Positions 32,964-44,316 of a stretch of 64,000 nt of DNA are shown here, piece by piece. Origin of the DNA: Scatophagus argus (lineage: Eukaryota; Chordata; Actinopteri; Scatophagidae); the NCBI RefSeq assembly GCF_020382885.2, contig NC_058510.1, forward strand, positions 8,676,862 through 8,740,861. Direction: 5' to 3'. The notes beneath the pieces were generated by a model that worked only from the letters and a program-made list of their open reading frames with translations, ran no database searches and had not been told where the DNA came from. The translations under genes and the position numbers were made by a program. How positions within the stretch are numbered: the first letter of the stretch is position 1; every line of letters starts with the position of its first letter.

Positions 32964-35805
32964 TCAAAAAAACATCCTCTCTGTGTTGAAGACCCTCAGC
33001 TTGGTCATGAAGTTAAAATAGACAAAGGCCAGGCACACCAACAGGTTCTTCATCAGATATAGGAGGGGTGTGACAAAGCCAAAGAAGGCAATAAGGCCAA
33101 CACGCACAAAGAAGAAGGGAAAGTCCTGCACAGCCACTCCTAGTGAGGAAAGCAGGGGGCTGTGGGGCATGACCACCACACGCAGGCAAGACAGGTAGCT
33201 GAAGATGTAGATGGGAAACACCCAGCCTGAGTAGTAGACCAGGGGGTGTCCTGCCACCCTCACCATCTCCACTGTATCCATCCAGAACATAAAGCTGTCC
33301 ACAAACACATCTGCTCGGGCATCGCTGGCACACAGGAATCTCAGTGGACCCGTGTAGGCATATGGAGGTATGCGATAGGCTGTGGTGCTCGCCGATCGTG
33401 AACTCAATCCAGAGATACTAAAAGGTCTTCCAGTATTACCTGGTATCCCTGGGACTGTCCCGTTGGTCTCTGGTCGAGCCCCAGCTCCGTTCTGGTTCCT
33501 GTCGTTGAGCTGGCTTGCGCCCGGTTGCATAGGAGTCGGCACAGCTTGCCCGGGCACAGCTGGCCCCGGCACAGCTGGAGTGATAGGTGTTACTGGTGTT
33601 ACTGGTGTTACCTGTTCTACATGTGTGAGGACAGTGGAAGGGATGTCAGCATCTCTCTCCATGTCATTAGCTGGGGAGAGAAAAGGAAAGATTTTCAGTC
33701 AAGTCAAAACAAATTATGTCCGAAATCCCATTTGCACAAGTTGCTTAAATTCATGTCGTATCTTGTTTTTGTATTGTGAAGAATTAAGCAAACATGACAA
33801 GAAGCACAATGTTCAGCATCATTTTATCTTGAACATTGTTTTCTCAAGGTTGTTGTGAGAAAATACGATAAAACATGCCACCACCAGATCAGAAATGTGA
33901 TCGGAAAAATGCAACCATTAATCTGCTGTGTAGTTGGAGCCAAAGGGTTCACGAGACAGCTGACGTTAAAAATTGGGGAAAAGGATTGTGTTTTTTCAAG
34001 TGAACACTACATGAACAGCATTATACACAAACAGCCTCAATGCCTCCTTTTAGAAAAACATCACTGAAGTTTTGTCAATTCAGCACTGTTACAAGAACTG
34101 GCGTACAAATTTCCTGCTCATTTCCTCAGTCGCGCCAATATTTTTCAACTGCAGGCACAGAGCCAAAGAGTAAGAAGTTCAAATTGATTCTCTAAATTGT
34201 TCTGGATAAATGACATAAAGAACTGTTGTATTTGTTGCCCCTGAGCTCCTGCAATGTAAAGCTGGGCTGATATCACCACACAGGGTGGCAGAGGAAAGTT
34301 CAGGATCTATAGCACTAAGTGAGTGATTTGTGTAATGTGTTCAGAGAGCTGCGCTCACCCTGTCCGGTCAGTCTGCAGTGGCGAATCCTCTCCACAACGT
34401 CAATACAGATGAGCGAGAAGAGGACTAGTGATACAGGGAGCTCCGTGAATGTATCATCTTTCAGGTTGTTATTTATCTGAACCTGGGCCCAAAAACAGCC
34501 AATAAATCATTAGTTTTGACCAAACCATTTGAACTAATTCCTTACTCACTTCCAATCAGTTTACCTCAATAAAAATGAACCTTTGCACCAAGCATTTTCC
34601 TCTACATTGCTGACTTCCTCTAATACTGGGTTTGTGGGCCAAATTACTTGCTGCTCTGACATTTGCCTGAGTCAGGACTTCATGCCAACAGCACACAGAA
34701 CAAAGCAGCCTAGCTGGTCGTCTTAGCAGAATTTATGGCTCTTATGTAAAAGACACCAGATAAGCAAGGGCCAAAAGGTCAGCTTGGGCTCTAGAAAGGA
34801 CCACATAAAACAGCAAATAGGACCTGGGCTGCAGCCAGTGAGGAAGTGAAAATGTGCCTTGTGGACAGATGATTTGACAAGGGCAGCCTGGACAGGAAGA
34901 GGAACCAAGCTGCTTATCAGTCGCTCCTTGTCTATAAGACTTGATATTCCTCCTCTTAGAACCAAAAGGTTCCTCACAAAACATCACCTTTATCCCACTC
35001 ATACCTTTCAAATTTTAAATATTTTTAACCCCACATGTAAAGTGTAATGAATATTTTTAACATCCCAAATAACTACAAAGATTCTACAGTTACAGACTGG
35101 CCTGGCAACAATACAGGTCAAAGTTCAGATTCTCAGAATACAGATAAATTGATAAATAAAGCAAATGAAACCAATGCCACATAAGCCACAGCATGTTGTA
35201 CCTCAGAGCTGGCGATGAGAAAGGCAAAGCAGGGTAATGTGGACAGGATCACATATACGAGGGCTACAGGCCTCCTGATACAAAGACAAAGGAAGGGAAA
35301 GACAAAAAAAAATAAGGAAGGAAGACAAAAGCAGTCACAGGACTTGCTAACTCATGGTATTCCCAGGCCAAACCAGCTACAGGCCTGTTCAGACTCAAAC
35401 CAGCTGGTCAGGTGTCAGGTCAATGCTGCACTGAGCGCACAGCTGCTGACTATACACAGCTAAGAGGAACACTCGACCTCCATTCCTGGCTCCCCAGGTG
35501 CCTGGCACCAGGACAAAGGCAGGAGAAACTCACCACTTCTTCCTCCCAATGAGGAACTTCTTCTTCATGAAGACCATATACTTCAGGGGCACCCAGACCA
35601 GCAGGGCGGTGGAGGTGACATAGGCAATGGAAGAGGCCACAATCAACCAGTAGGCCGTGCTGCCATCACCAGGGGGCTGCGCCGAGGTTTTCACCTTTGC
35701 TACAATGATGGCAAACCTCTGCATGACGATGAAAAGCGGCACGCACAGGCCTGCAAACTGCAGCACCTCGCACAGGGCGAACTTCAGCGTCCTCCCCGAG
35801 CCCAT
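32964..35805 (-). CDS. tmem236: Transmembrane protein 236, complete, 4 coding exons
   Basis: This is a multipass membrane protein of unknown biochemical function, recognised by family similarity and by position next to mrc1. Exons, 5' to 3': 35805-35534, 35274-35202, 34482-34359, 33670-32964. The frame closes to 391 residues (about 351 in human). The start MGSGRTLKF parallels mammalian MASGRVIKF; 5' in-frame ATG codons lack family similarity. Hydrophobic segments: about 8-35 and 50-78 (exon 1), 93-113 (exon 2), ELPVSLVLFSLICID (exon 3), and four or so in the last exon. Exon 2 gives VYVILSTLPCFAF, like mammalian YVVLTTLPCFAL. The last exon opens with a low-complexity loop, residues about 177-203, of VTP and AVPG repeats that helps explain the extra length. 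The gene is head-to-head with hacd1. Confidence 0.9.
33550..33612 (-). repeat. Coding minisatellite in tmem236 last exon
   Basis: Three 9-bp units ggtgttact/c (33586-33612, plus-strand reading) encode VTP-VTP-VTP. Next to them, near-repeats of ggcacagctgg encode the AVPG-type repeats. Unit length is a multiple of three only in the first block. The segment is predicted to be a hydrophilic loop. Confidence 0.75.
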
Positions 35806-37657
35806 GCTGTGGTAGCTCAAAAAAAGAAAAAGAAGGGAGGGAGACGGGGGGTGTTGTCGCAGTGAGGCAAACCCCTGTCCCTCTGAGGGCTGGTCAGGCC
35901 TCGGAACAGTGCATTGTCTGCCCCCACTAGCATTTTCCACACACCACAGCCCTGGCTCTCTGGTCGCCCAACTGCTTACACTGCACTAGGCATTGTGTAC
36001 CTTGATGTGACTGGCCCTTTACTCTCTGTACACAATACAAACAAAGTTTGCCTAACTGAAGGATATGTGTGTACTTCAGGCATCTCAATGAGATGATTTC
36101 GTCTTGAAAGTGTTACTTCAATCCTGTCTTATCAAAGGCATATAGTAGATTACCTACATTATGTAGCTTTGCATTAGTTACAGCCGTTATTCTACTTCAT
36201 TCTCCAAAACCAGCAGACAGAGGTGGATTTAATAACACCTACAGTCAAGGCAACATCTATGGACAGTTAACTTAAACCATGATGCCACATGATGCCACAG
36301 AACCCCCCAGGGCACTTGTGGTTCCTCTCACATTAATACATCACCATCTAGTGGCAAGAAAAGCCAGCAACAGGCCTTCATTCTGGCCAAGTGAAAGCAG
36401 GAGCTGATATGATGAATGAATATCACTCGTCTCTTTAGCCCAAATACCATCCACACGCGGCAGCTTTCATGCTATGACCTTCTCTGTTCATGCAGTTTCC
36501 AGTCAATCTTGTTGACTTGTGCAGATAACCGAAACAACAGCTGAATTAAGTCATCTGGGTTGCCGTCTTTAGTTTACATTACATTCATATTTCTACAAGT
36601 CACCGTTAGAGGAGCTATTTTTAGATTCTGCTTTGATGGAGTTTCTCAGACCAATACAGTTTAACACCTGTAGATATGTTATGTCCTTGTGCCTGGAACC
36701 TCAATATCGGAAGCACAACTACTCTGCCTGGAGTTGTGGTCCTCCTAAACCAAACACCAGCATACCTCAGGACACAAGTTAAAGAAAAAAGGAAAGGAAA
36801 GTGGCAATTTTCCTATAATTGAGTAATCTCTGAATATCAATAACTCTACAGATTTCTACTCCCTCGATTTCATTATAATGTAGTCTTGACAAGACAAGAC
36901 TTCAAGCTGCAGTTGTCAAATTCTGCAGGGTAGTTTAATATACAACAAGTCACATTTTACAAGCTCTTTTAATAACACCATAATATTTGTGAATGTGCAA
37001 TCAGTGTGTGCTTTTTTTTGTTTTTTATATGATAAACTAACAGGACACACAGATGGGACCGTGTGCTCGTGTCTCTCCAGCCATGAAAACATGACAGAGC
37101 TGTCAGATCAGTGGTGGAAGTACTCAGAAATACTCTGTTAAGTAAAAGTCTTGTGTGGAAATGTTAAGGTAGGTCTACAAAGACATTAACCATGGAAGTG
37201 TACAAAAAGTAAAAATACTCATTATGCAGAATGGCCCATTTGAGAAAATATAAGCCCATCATATTATAATTACTGATGGATTTTACAAGCTCTTCTCATG
37301 CTGCCCTCTGAATTGTAGAAAGCGGCAGAAAATGGAAATACTCCAGTAAAATACAAGCAGGCTTACCTCAAATTTGTACTCAAGTGCAGTAGGCCTACTT
37401 GAGTAAATGTACTTAGTTACATTACATCAGTGCATCACAGGGGTACAAGGTCTCCAACACAGGACAGTGGCACAGGGACTTTGTGAAAACCGCCTGAGCT
37501 GAGGTCCACCGGCAGGCCACGCACTTTACGCAGTCCCGCGAGAGAGAGAGAGTGGAGCCGTGGGCGTATAGATGGATGGATGACCCCGCTGCTTCCCCTC
37601 CCTACCAGCCCCAGCTGTCAGCTCCCTTCCTGACTTCCCCACCCTGCCCCCGGTACC
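35806..37657. promoter_or_regulatory. Divergent tmem236-hacd1 intergenic region
   Basis: The two start codons are 1.85 kb apart and point away from each other, so both promoters lie here. GC-rich sequence with CpG dinucleotides lies immediately upstream of hacd1 (about 37480-37657). The interval also contains one copy of the duplicated segment (36967-37282), followed by repeat text to about 37430. No stam exon was found. Confidence 0.5.
36967..37282 (+). repeat. Duplicated segment, copy A (upstream of hacd1 exon 1)
   Basis: It matches 38193-38522 in the same orientation over about 320 bp with scattered mismatches and small indels. Shared blocks include aataacaccata, tttgtgaatgtgcaatcag, tgacagagctgtcagatcag and gtaggtctacaaag. 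It is followed by text typical of a fish repeat (acttgagtaaatgtactt) up to about 37430. Confidence 0.8.
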
Positions 37658-40600
37658 ATGGCGTCCAGCGAGGAGGACGGCACGGTTGAGGAGAAGGAAA
37701 ACAACAACAAGAAGAGAACGAAAAGCGCCCTCGCTACCGCATGGCTCACTTTCTACAACATCGCCATGACCGCCGGGTAAGCGCCTAACTCCGCCACCGT
37801 CGCCTGTTAAATAGGAAAAAAAATAAGCCTGTAAGATAGCTGCACCCTTAAAAAACTGTTGCTGTTTATAGGACTGTGCGTGCGTCTCTGAGTCGCGTCC
37901 AAAGTGCCTGTTCAGCTCACTGGAGTTCAAGGGGGTTGGGGTTGGGGGGGTAAAGTGCCGTGAATTTGAAAGTAAAAGATTAAAAGAAAAAGATGAAAAT
38001 GCCAGCGGTGTTTATGTGAGTGTTTAAAACAATGAATGAATGGCGTTTGGCGACAGTGACAGGCTGGCGCTGCAGCCGTGTCCAAATAGGGCTGACTGCA
38101 CGGTGTCAGCGTCAAGGCCCACAGCGCGTCCGACAGTTGCAGTGATAAGTATAGCTCAGGTCTGGGCCAGCGAAGTGCTCAATGGGCAGATTTTTTAATA
38201 ACACCATAACATTTGTGAATGTGCAATCAGAGCGCGTTTTATTTGTTTATTTATTTAGTTGTTTTTCTTTCTGTGATAAACTAGCAGGGCACACATATGG
38301 GAATCGTCAGCTCGTGTCTCTCCAGGCATGAAAACATGACAGAGCTGTCAGATCAGTGGTGGAAGTACTCAGAACTTAGTTTGTAATGTGTAGAAATACT
38401 CCATCACAAGAAAAGGTCTTGCGTGAAAATGTTAGGTAGGTCTACAAAGGCATTAACCGTGGAAATGTACAAACTCATTATGAGAAAATATAATCTCATC
38501 ATATTATTATTACTGATGGATTACATGTGCTTTGTTGCAGCTGGTTAAAGTGGAGCCCATTTTTATTTATTTCGATGTGAATCTGATAGTAAGTAAAGTT
38601 ATCAAATAGATGTTGTGGAATTAAAAAGTACATTTCCCTCTAAAATGTAGTGAAGTGAAAGTGTCACGTAGCAGAAAAGGGAAATATTGAAGTAAAGTCT
38701 GAGTACATCACAATTGTACCTCAGTGAAGTACTGAGGTAACCGTAGTTTAGGCCTCTCACACAATAAATCTGAGGCGTCTGGAGATGATTAATGGGAGAT
38801 CAATATTTTGGACTTTACTCGTTGATTTTTAGTGACATATTGGACTTTTTTTTTTACTTATGTAGAAGTAGAAAGATGTTATCAAAATATACTTAAAGTA
38901 CCAAAAGTAAAAGAATTCACTAAAGAATGACTTATTTTGTAATACTGTATAATAATGGATTAAAGTTATTGATGCATTCATGTGTTCATGACTTTAATGT
39001 AAAAACTGGTTAAGGTCATTTAACTACTTCAAATAGTTTATCTGCTGTGTAGTTTGAGAATCTTTTTTGTTTAATCTTCACATCATAAGTAGAAACTAAG
39101 CAGCAGAAAATGGAAATACTCAAGTGAAGTTCGAGTAACTGGAGAACAGTGATTAAGTGCAGTACTTGAGTTAAAGCGTTCAGTTACTTTCCACCACTGA
39201 TTACATGTTTGTTTACAGCCAGTCTGGACCCTCTGAAGAATGTTTTCTGCATAACATCACCGAGATTCACTGAAATGAAAGGGTCACTACACTCCAGTCA
39301 TACAAACTTACTATCATCAGCTAACCCCTACTCAGTATTTACTGTTAATCATCCATCATATCATGGGCTTTATTTGTTTATGTGGTACACTTTGGTTTTT
39401 TAACTTTGTCTGCTTCTGCATCAAAGGTTGCTGAAGTTTATACTTTGACGTTCGATTACTGTGACACGCAGGCTGCGCTCACGCTGTCATTTCTCATACT
39501 TTCCAAACAAATGTCATCATTTAGAATACAATACAAAATGTATAAGAAGAGGGGTTTTTTTGCCTTATAGCTGGGAAAATTTAAAGTATCTCATTAGAAG
39601 TGAAAAAATGTTTGTTTGTTTTTTGTAAACAATGATACCACACTTTGATCGGTTTTAGCATCTCAAATGCAAGAATGCAACTAAACATCTTTGGGTTTTC
39701 GACTATAGGACTGGAGACTCAAAGAAAGGTTAATGGGCATTTTATTGTATCCTTTTTTTGTAATATTTTCAAATCAAAATGATTAATTGAAAACACAACA
39801 ATCAGAATAAGCATAAATTGCAGCCCAATATTTAATCCAGCCGTTAGCCAGTTCAGCTGATCCTGCTAACAGTTCTGTGAGATAATTTTTCCAAGTCATA
39901 ATCTGCTCTGAAGAAGTTTCAGTTTGACTTTTATGATGTTGTTGACTCAGTTTCAAAGAGGACAGACTGAGAAGACTGCTTTTGAACTTAACACCTGGAT
40001 TATAAGAGTTAGTTTGGTCACATTTACCCAGAATTGTTCAAGTCCAAGTGAAGGGATATACAGATTTTTGTATTGACCTGTTTACCTGTGGGTTGTTCCA
40101 AACAGGTGTTTTTTTTCATCCCACAACGTTCACTGACTTTGTAGCTCCTGTCCCAGCTTGTCTGGGGATTGTAGATGTATAGGGGTTTCCTAGTCATTTG
40201 ATCAAATGGAAAAAATGTGATCCTCAGGTGATCGTCAACTTGTCACAAAGGACAAATGGAAAGGAAGTGGATTTTATCAAAGAATGTTTTTAAACTAGAA
40301 GCAGCTGAAATTAGGAATTGTGCAAAACAAATACCACTTGGTCTTGGATACACTAACATGTCACCTATGAGTTCGTCAGTATAATCATTTCGTTTGTGTT
40401 TTATCGGGTCAGTCAGCACCAGCAAATATCTATTGTCTACTGTCTCATTATTGTTTTACACCATTAGGAAGCAGCACGATAGTTTTAAAACAGAGTGGCG
40501 CTCAGAGTATCTTAAAGCATAATCATATAAAGTGTCTATGGGAATCTGATTTTGATTGATTAGGACTTATAATAATATTTGCTAATATTTGCAGTAGAAC

Positions 40601-43600
40601 ATGGAGATGAAAAGTGCATGTAGGAAACTGGCACGCAGGAAACTCTGAACAAACCCTCCCACCGTCCATCCCATAAAGATCTGACGGTTCACACTGAATT
40701 GAGCCTTTACCTAATATAACTGTTTTTATTTCCTGCAGGTGGCTAGTTTTGGCCATGGCGATGATACGCTTCTACATCCAGAAAGGCACGCACAAGGGTC
40801 TGTACAGAAGTATAGCAAGGACGCTCAAGTTTTTCCAGACCTTTGCCTTAGTTGAGGTAAGAATTTGAATTGGGTTTGCTGTCACTTGTAGTTAAAAGCT
40901 ACGTTTCCACTGGAGGAACTTTCCCCAGGGACACAGAGCCTTTGGAAGAGGTTTTACCGCAGGGACCAGGGTCTAAATTAAGATGAATTATTTTACCCCC
41001 AAAAAGTCCCTGCTCAGGGAATAGTACTTTCTAAAAACACAGGAACTCTGGAGGCGGGGCTTTTAGCACTAAATGGTTATAATTGGTTGAGTAATCACCG
41101 CATTTTATTTCAGCTATTATTTTTAAAAGTCTGCAGTTGCAAACCACTTTGTTTTATGTTTTGTTTGGAGTTGTAGAAGAGAGCAAATGACAGATGGGCC
41201 TTCCAGGAAGAAATGATCATCAGTTATACATCAGCAAGCTAATTTGCCTAATCTGTCTGGGTCTTTAGACTGCGGAGGAAATACAGACAGCAATAGACTT
41301 GTAGTTCCCTGAAAAGTAGTTCCTGGAACTTAAAGTACTGGGTACTCTGTTGTACTGATTTGTATGTATCTTGTCTTGCAGGTGGGACACTGTGCAATCG
41401 GTATGTGATGTATTTTGTTTATGGCTTATGAATGGAGTCAGATGTCAAATTTGTTTGTGTGCAAACATTTTCTCGGCTGTAAACTGTATTTTTTTTCTCC
41501 TGCTCGGCTGAAGGAATCGTGAGGACTTCTGTGATTGTCACCGGGGTTCAAGTGTTTTCACGCATTTTCATGGTTTGGTTCATCACCAACAGCATCAGAC
41601 AGGTGACTGTCAGAGCACAGCTCAGATTCTGCTGCTGCTGTAGGGTTTTGTTTAGTTCAGTGTTTCCTGGGACAAACCTAATCAAGCGAGGCATCTTTTG
41701 TATGCTTATTGTAGCATCTGTGTAGCATCTTTTGCTTGTATGTATCATCAGTGCTCCCACATGTTTTGCAGGTGTGACTCATGTAAACAACTTTTCACTT
41801 TTTTTTTTTTCTGATTCAAATGAAGATCCAGAGTGAAGAAAGTGTAATCCTATTCCTGGTTGTGTGGACGGTGACAGAGATAACCAGATATTCCTACTAC
41901 ACATTCAGCCTGCTCCACCACCTGCCGTACTTCATCAAATGGGCCAGGTGGAGATGCCATTACACCGTGGCCGGGATCAGCTTGAATTGTCTTTACCGTG
42001 TCGGGACTTTGTGTTTGAGCATGTCGTCGTTGATCTGTCAGTTGCACCCCTGGCATGCTTCCCTCCCTGGGCCTAGACTGGCTTTACATCCGGACGTAGT
42101 GCAACCGTTTGTGTATTAAGTGTCACCTGGCTCACATAGAGAAGAGAAGCATGTGTGTGTGTTTATTGATTAGCACCTCATTAGCCATTCTGTGTCAATT
42201 ATGGGCAAGCCAAGCTAACCGCTAACATTGTGCTCCTGTAATCCTGAAGAGAAGTTACAGAAGCCAGGCTGATATTTAGGGCTATTTTTGAGTGAAATAT
42301 GGCTTATATTTCACTCAAAAATGTTTTTTTTTCATAACATGCAGATTCACAACAACTAGAATTTCTGACAAAGTTAGCAATCAGAAAGGTATCGTTTTAA
42401 ACCCAAAGTCTGTATTATCAGCACACAAAAACATCCAGTTGAAACAACTGCACTGGTTATCAGTGAAACATGCTGACAGTCAACACATTTCTGAGTCCTA
42501 CAGTGCCATAATGCCTGCCTACTACTGTATGAAGAGTACTTGTGACGTGGAAGTCTGGCCTTTGCGTGTCTCTCTGCTACAGTAGCTCAGCTGAAATTGG
42601 AGTCGTCAGGAGGAACGTCAGCTGTACACACTGATAGCTGTCCAACACAGAGGCTGGGCACCTTACGGCCCCAGAGATCTCACTTCATAATGCCGTAGGT
42701 TACATATTACATCGGCTCATTTACAAAGTGAGAAATTGTTCCACCTCCTGGTTAGCACAGGCAGACGTTCGCCAGCGAAATACAGATTTTTCTGCTGATT
42801 CATTGTGGCGTGTGATCGTTGCCAATCACTCTTTTGTCTTGAGTGTTGACTCGTGCACTGAATGCCACTCAACCCCCCCCCCATCTTTCTTTAAGCAGGG
42901 AGGAGATGCAAGGCCCCTGGGAGAGGGGCTCATGTTCAGCTGCTCCTGTTTTTAAGGCCATCTGTTTTGGTCATGGAATGTTAGCCCGACATTTCTCTCA
43001 CATCCGCTGAGACGCCCCCCCCCCCGAGCATTTGCTGTGGATCGTAGCTGAATGCAGGATCTCTGTAGCCCTGAGTCACAACATGCGCTGTACTTGAGAC
43101 GCCGTGTGCCATCACTGAAGTTGGCAGGTCATGTCACACGTGTGAAGTGTCATGCAGAAAGCCAAGAAGATAAGAGTTTGTGAGGAATTTTATGAAGAGT
43201 AGCTCTGCTTGGATTATTAAATGATTTTATGAAAAATTTGGTCATTGTCTTTTACCCACCAAAATACCAGTTATGATTCAAGTTGAGAGACTTTCTGCTG
43301 CATTTGCTGTGTTTGTTTTGCAAGTGATCATAGCTGTCACATTGTCACTGTAGTCATGAACCTCGCAATGGTCCAAACTACAGCCGCAACCTGATCATGC
43401 AGCTTTTCCCACTACAGCATCTCCCAAATCCAGTCAAATCACTGAGGATGCCCAGCTCTAACATGTAGTCATCGGCCCATCGTCGGTACTTCAGATTCTT
43501 CTTGATCGACTGGTTAGTTTTGTAGAAGCTGAGCGAGGATTTCTCATCTTCAGAATAAGCTCTGGATCCTTCTGTAGTTACGAACAGCCACTGAAGGATT

Positions 43601-44316
43601 TGTGATCACCATGAACATTGATGTGTCCACATGCATTGAACTGCTTATGCTTAGTCAATTAAGTGTGTTGTGTGTTGAACTCATCCTTGAGACGTTTCAG
43701 TGCAGCTTGTGTGTGCCAAATGCGTTTCCTGCCTTTGGACAACTGAGCATGTGTGTGTTTTCACATCCTCAAACATTAATTTCAGGAGTGTGTGTTGCAG
43801 GCGTGTGACGTCAATCAATCTTTTTCTTGCCAGATACAACCTCTTCATCGTCTTGTACCCCCTGGGAGTCGTCGGGGAACTGATGACCATTTATGCTGCT
43901 CTGCCATTCGTGCGCAGATCTGGAATGTACTCCATGAGGCTCCCCAACATGTATAACGTGTCGTTCGACTACTACTACTGCCTCATCATCGTCATGTTAT
44001 CCTACATCCCACGTAAGGAGTGTTTGTGTGCCTTAAGAGAGAGAACCTGAAACTTGTAATTTAGGGTGAAAAATGTCTAAAACAAGATCAATCGTTAACA
44101 TAGCAAAGCCTGTTTAGTATTATAATTATCTTCCGGAGCTATTTGGAGACTAAATCTCTTATTGTAACACACAGGACAGTAAGTTGGGAAAGTATTCTGT
44201 GACTGATCCTGTTTTTCTGTCTTTTTCGCCCAGTGTTTCCTCAGCTCTACTTCCACATGCTGCGGCAGAGGAGAAGGGTGCTTCACGGGGAGGTCATAGT
44301 GGAGAAGGATGACTAG
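37658..44316 (+). CDS. hacd1: Very-long-chain 3-hydroxyacyl-CoA dehydratase 1, 7 exons
   Basis: This endoplasmic-reticulum enzyme performs the third step of the very-long-chain fatty-acid elongation cycle, dehydrating 3-hydroxyacyl-CoA to trans-2-enoyl-CoA. It was formerly PTPLA, and loss in mammals causes myopathy. Exons: 37658-37776, 40739-40856, 41382-41400, 41514-41602, 41826-41947, 43834-44012, 44234-44316. Phases close to 242 residues; exon 3 is only 19 bp. Start [14 protein letters not shown]; the N-terminus is shorter than human HACD1 (about 288). The catalytic pair of the family is present as Tyr164 and Glu171 in LYPLGVVGE. Multipass membrane segments run throughout. The C-terminus [15 protein letters not shown] is the HACD1 signature and separates it from HACD2. 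The motif GIVRTS has Arg where mammals have Pro. Confidence 0.96.
38193..38522 (+). repeat. Duplicated segment, copy B (hacd1 intron 1)
   Basis: This is a direct-orientation copy of 36967-37282, with start points 1,226 bp apart. It is followed by related repeat text as far as about 39202, which ends gttactttccaccactga, the reverse complement of the 'tcagtggtggaagta' found inside both copies. Confidence 0.8.
38523..39202 (+). repeat. Degenerate fish repeat continuing from copy B
   Basis: Repeated phrases such as gcagaaaatggaaatactc, agtacttgagttaaag and aaagtaccaaaagtaaaag occur, ending with actttccaccactga. Together with the tcagtggtggaagtact text near 38351 this gives inverted ends about 850 bp apart, suggesting a non-autonomous DNA transposon or nested copies of one. 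Confidence 0.5.
40895..41345 (+). repeat. Dispersed element in hacd1 intron 2
   Basis: It opens with gctacgtttccactggagga and continues with phrases such as ccctgctcagggaatagtac and ctctggaggcggggctttta. It closes with agtagttcctggaacttaaa. The opening is a familiar start of a short non-autonomous repeat in teleost genomes. It lies 38 bp after exon 2 and 36 bp before exon 3. Confidence 0.6.
42284..42322. repeat. Perfect 17-bp hairpin in hacd1 intron 5
   Basis: The arms atttttgagtgaaatat and atatttcactcaaaaat are exact reverse complements around a 5-base loop (ggctt). It sits about 340 bp after exon 5 in a 1.9-kb intron. Function unknown. Confidence 0.9.

Noticed and set aside
33382-33858. 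158-codon plus-strand open frame.
   Set aside because: It is antisense to the tmem236 last exon, and its repetitive GTAGPGTAG text is the reverse reading of the coding repeat.
33855-34067. 70-codon plus-strand frame in a tmem236 intron with a faint resemblance to a zinc-binding THAP start.
   Set aside because: The cysteine/histidine spacing does not fit and no transposase sequence follows.
37526-37930. 134-codon minus-strand open frame near hacd1 exon 1.
   Set aside because: It is antisense to the hacd1 first exon and GC-rich 5' flank.
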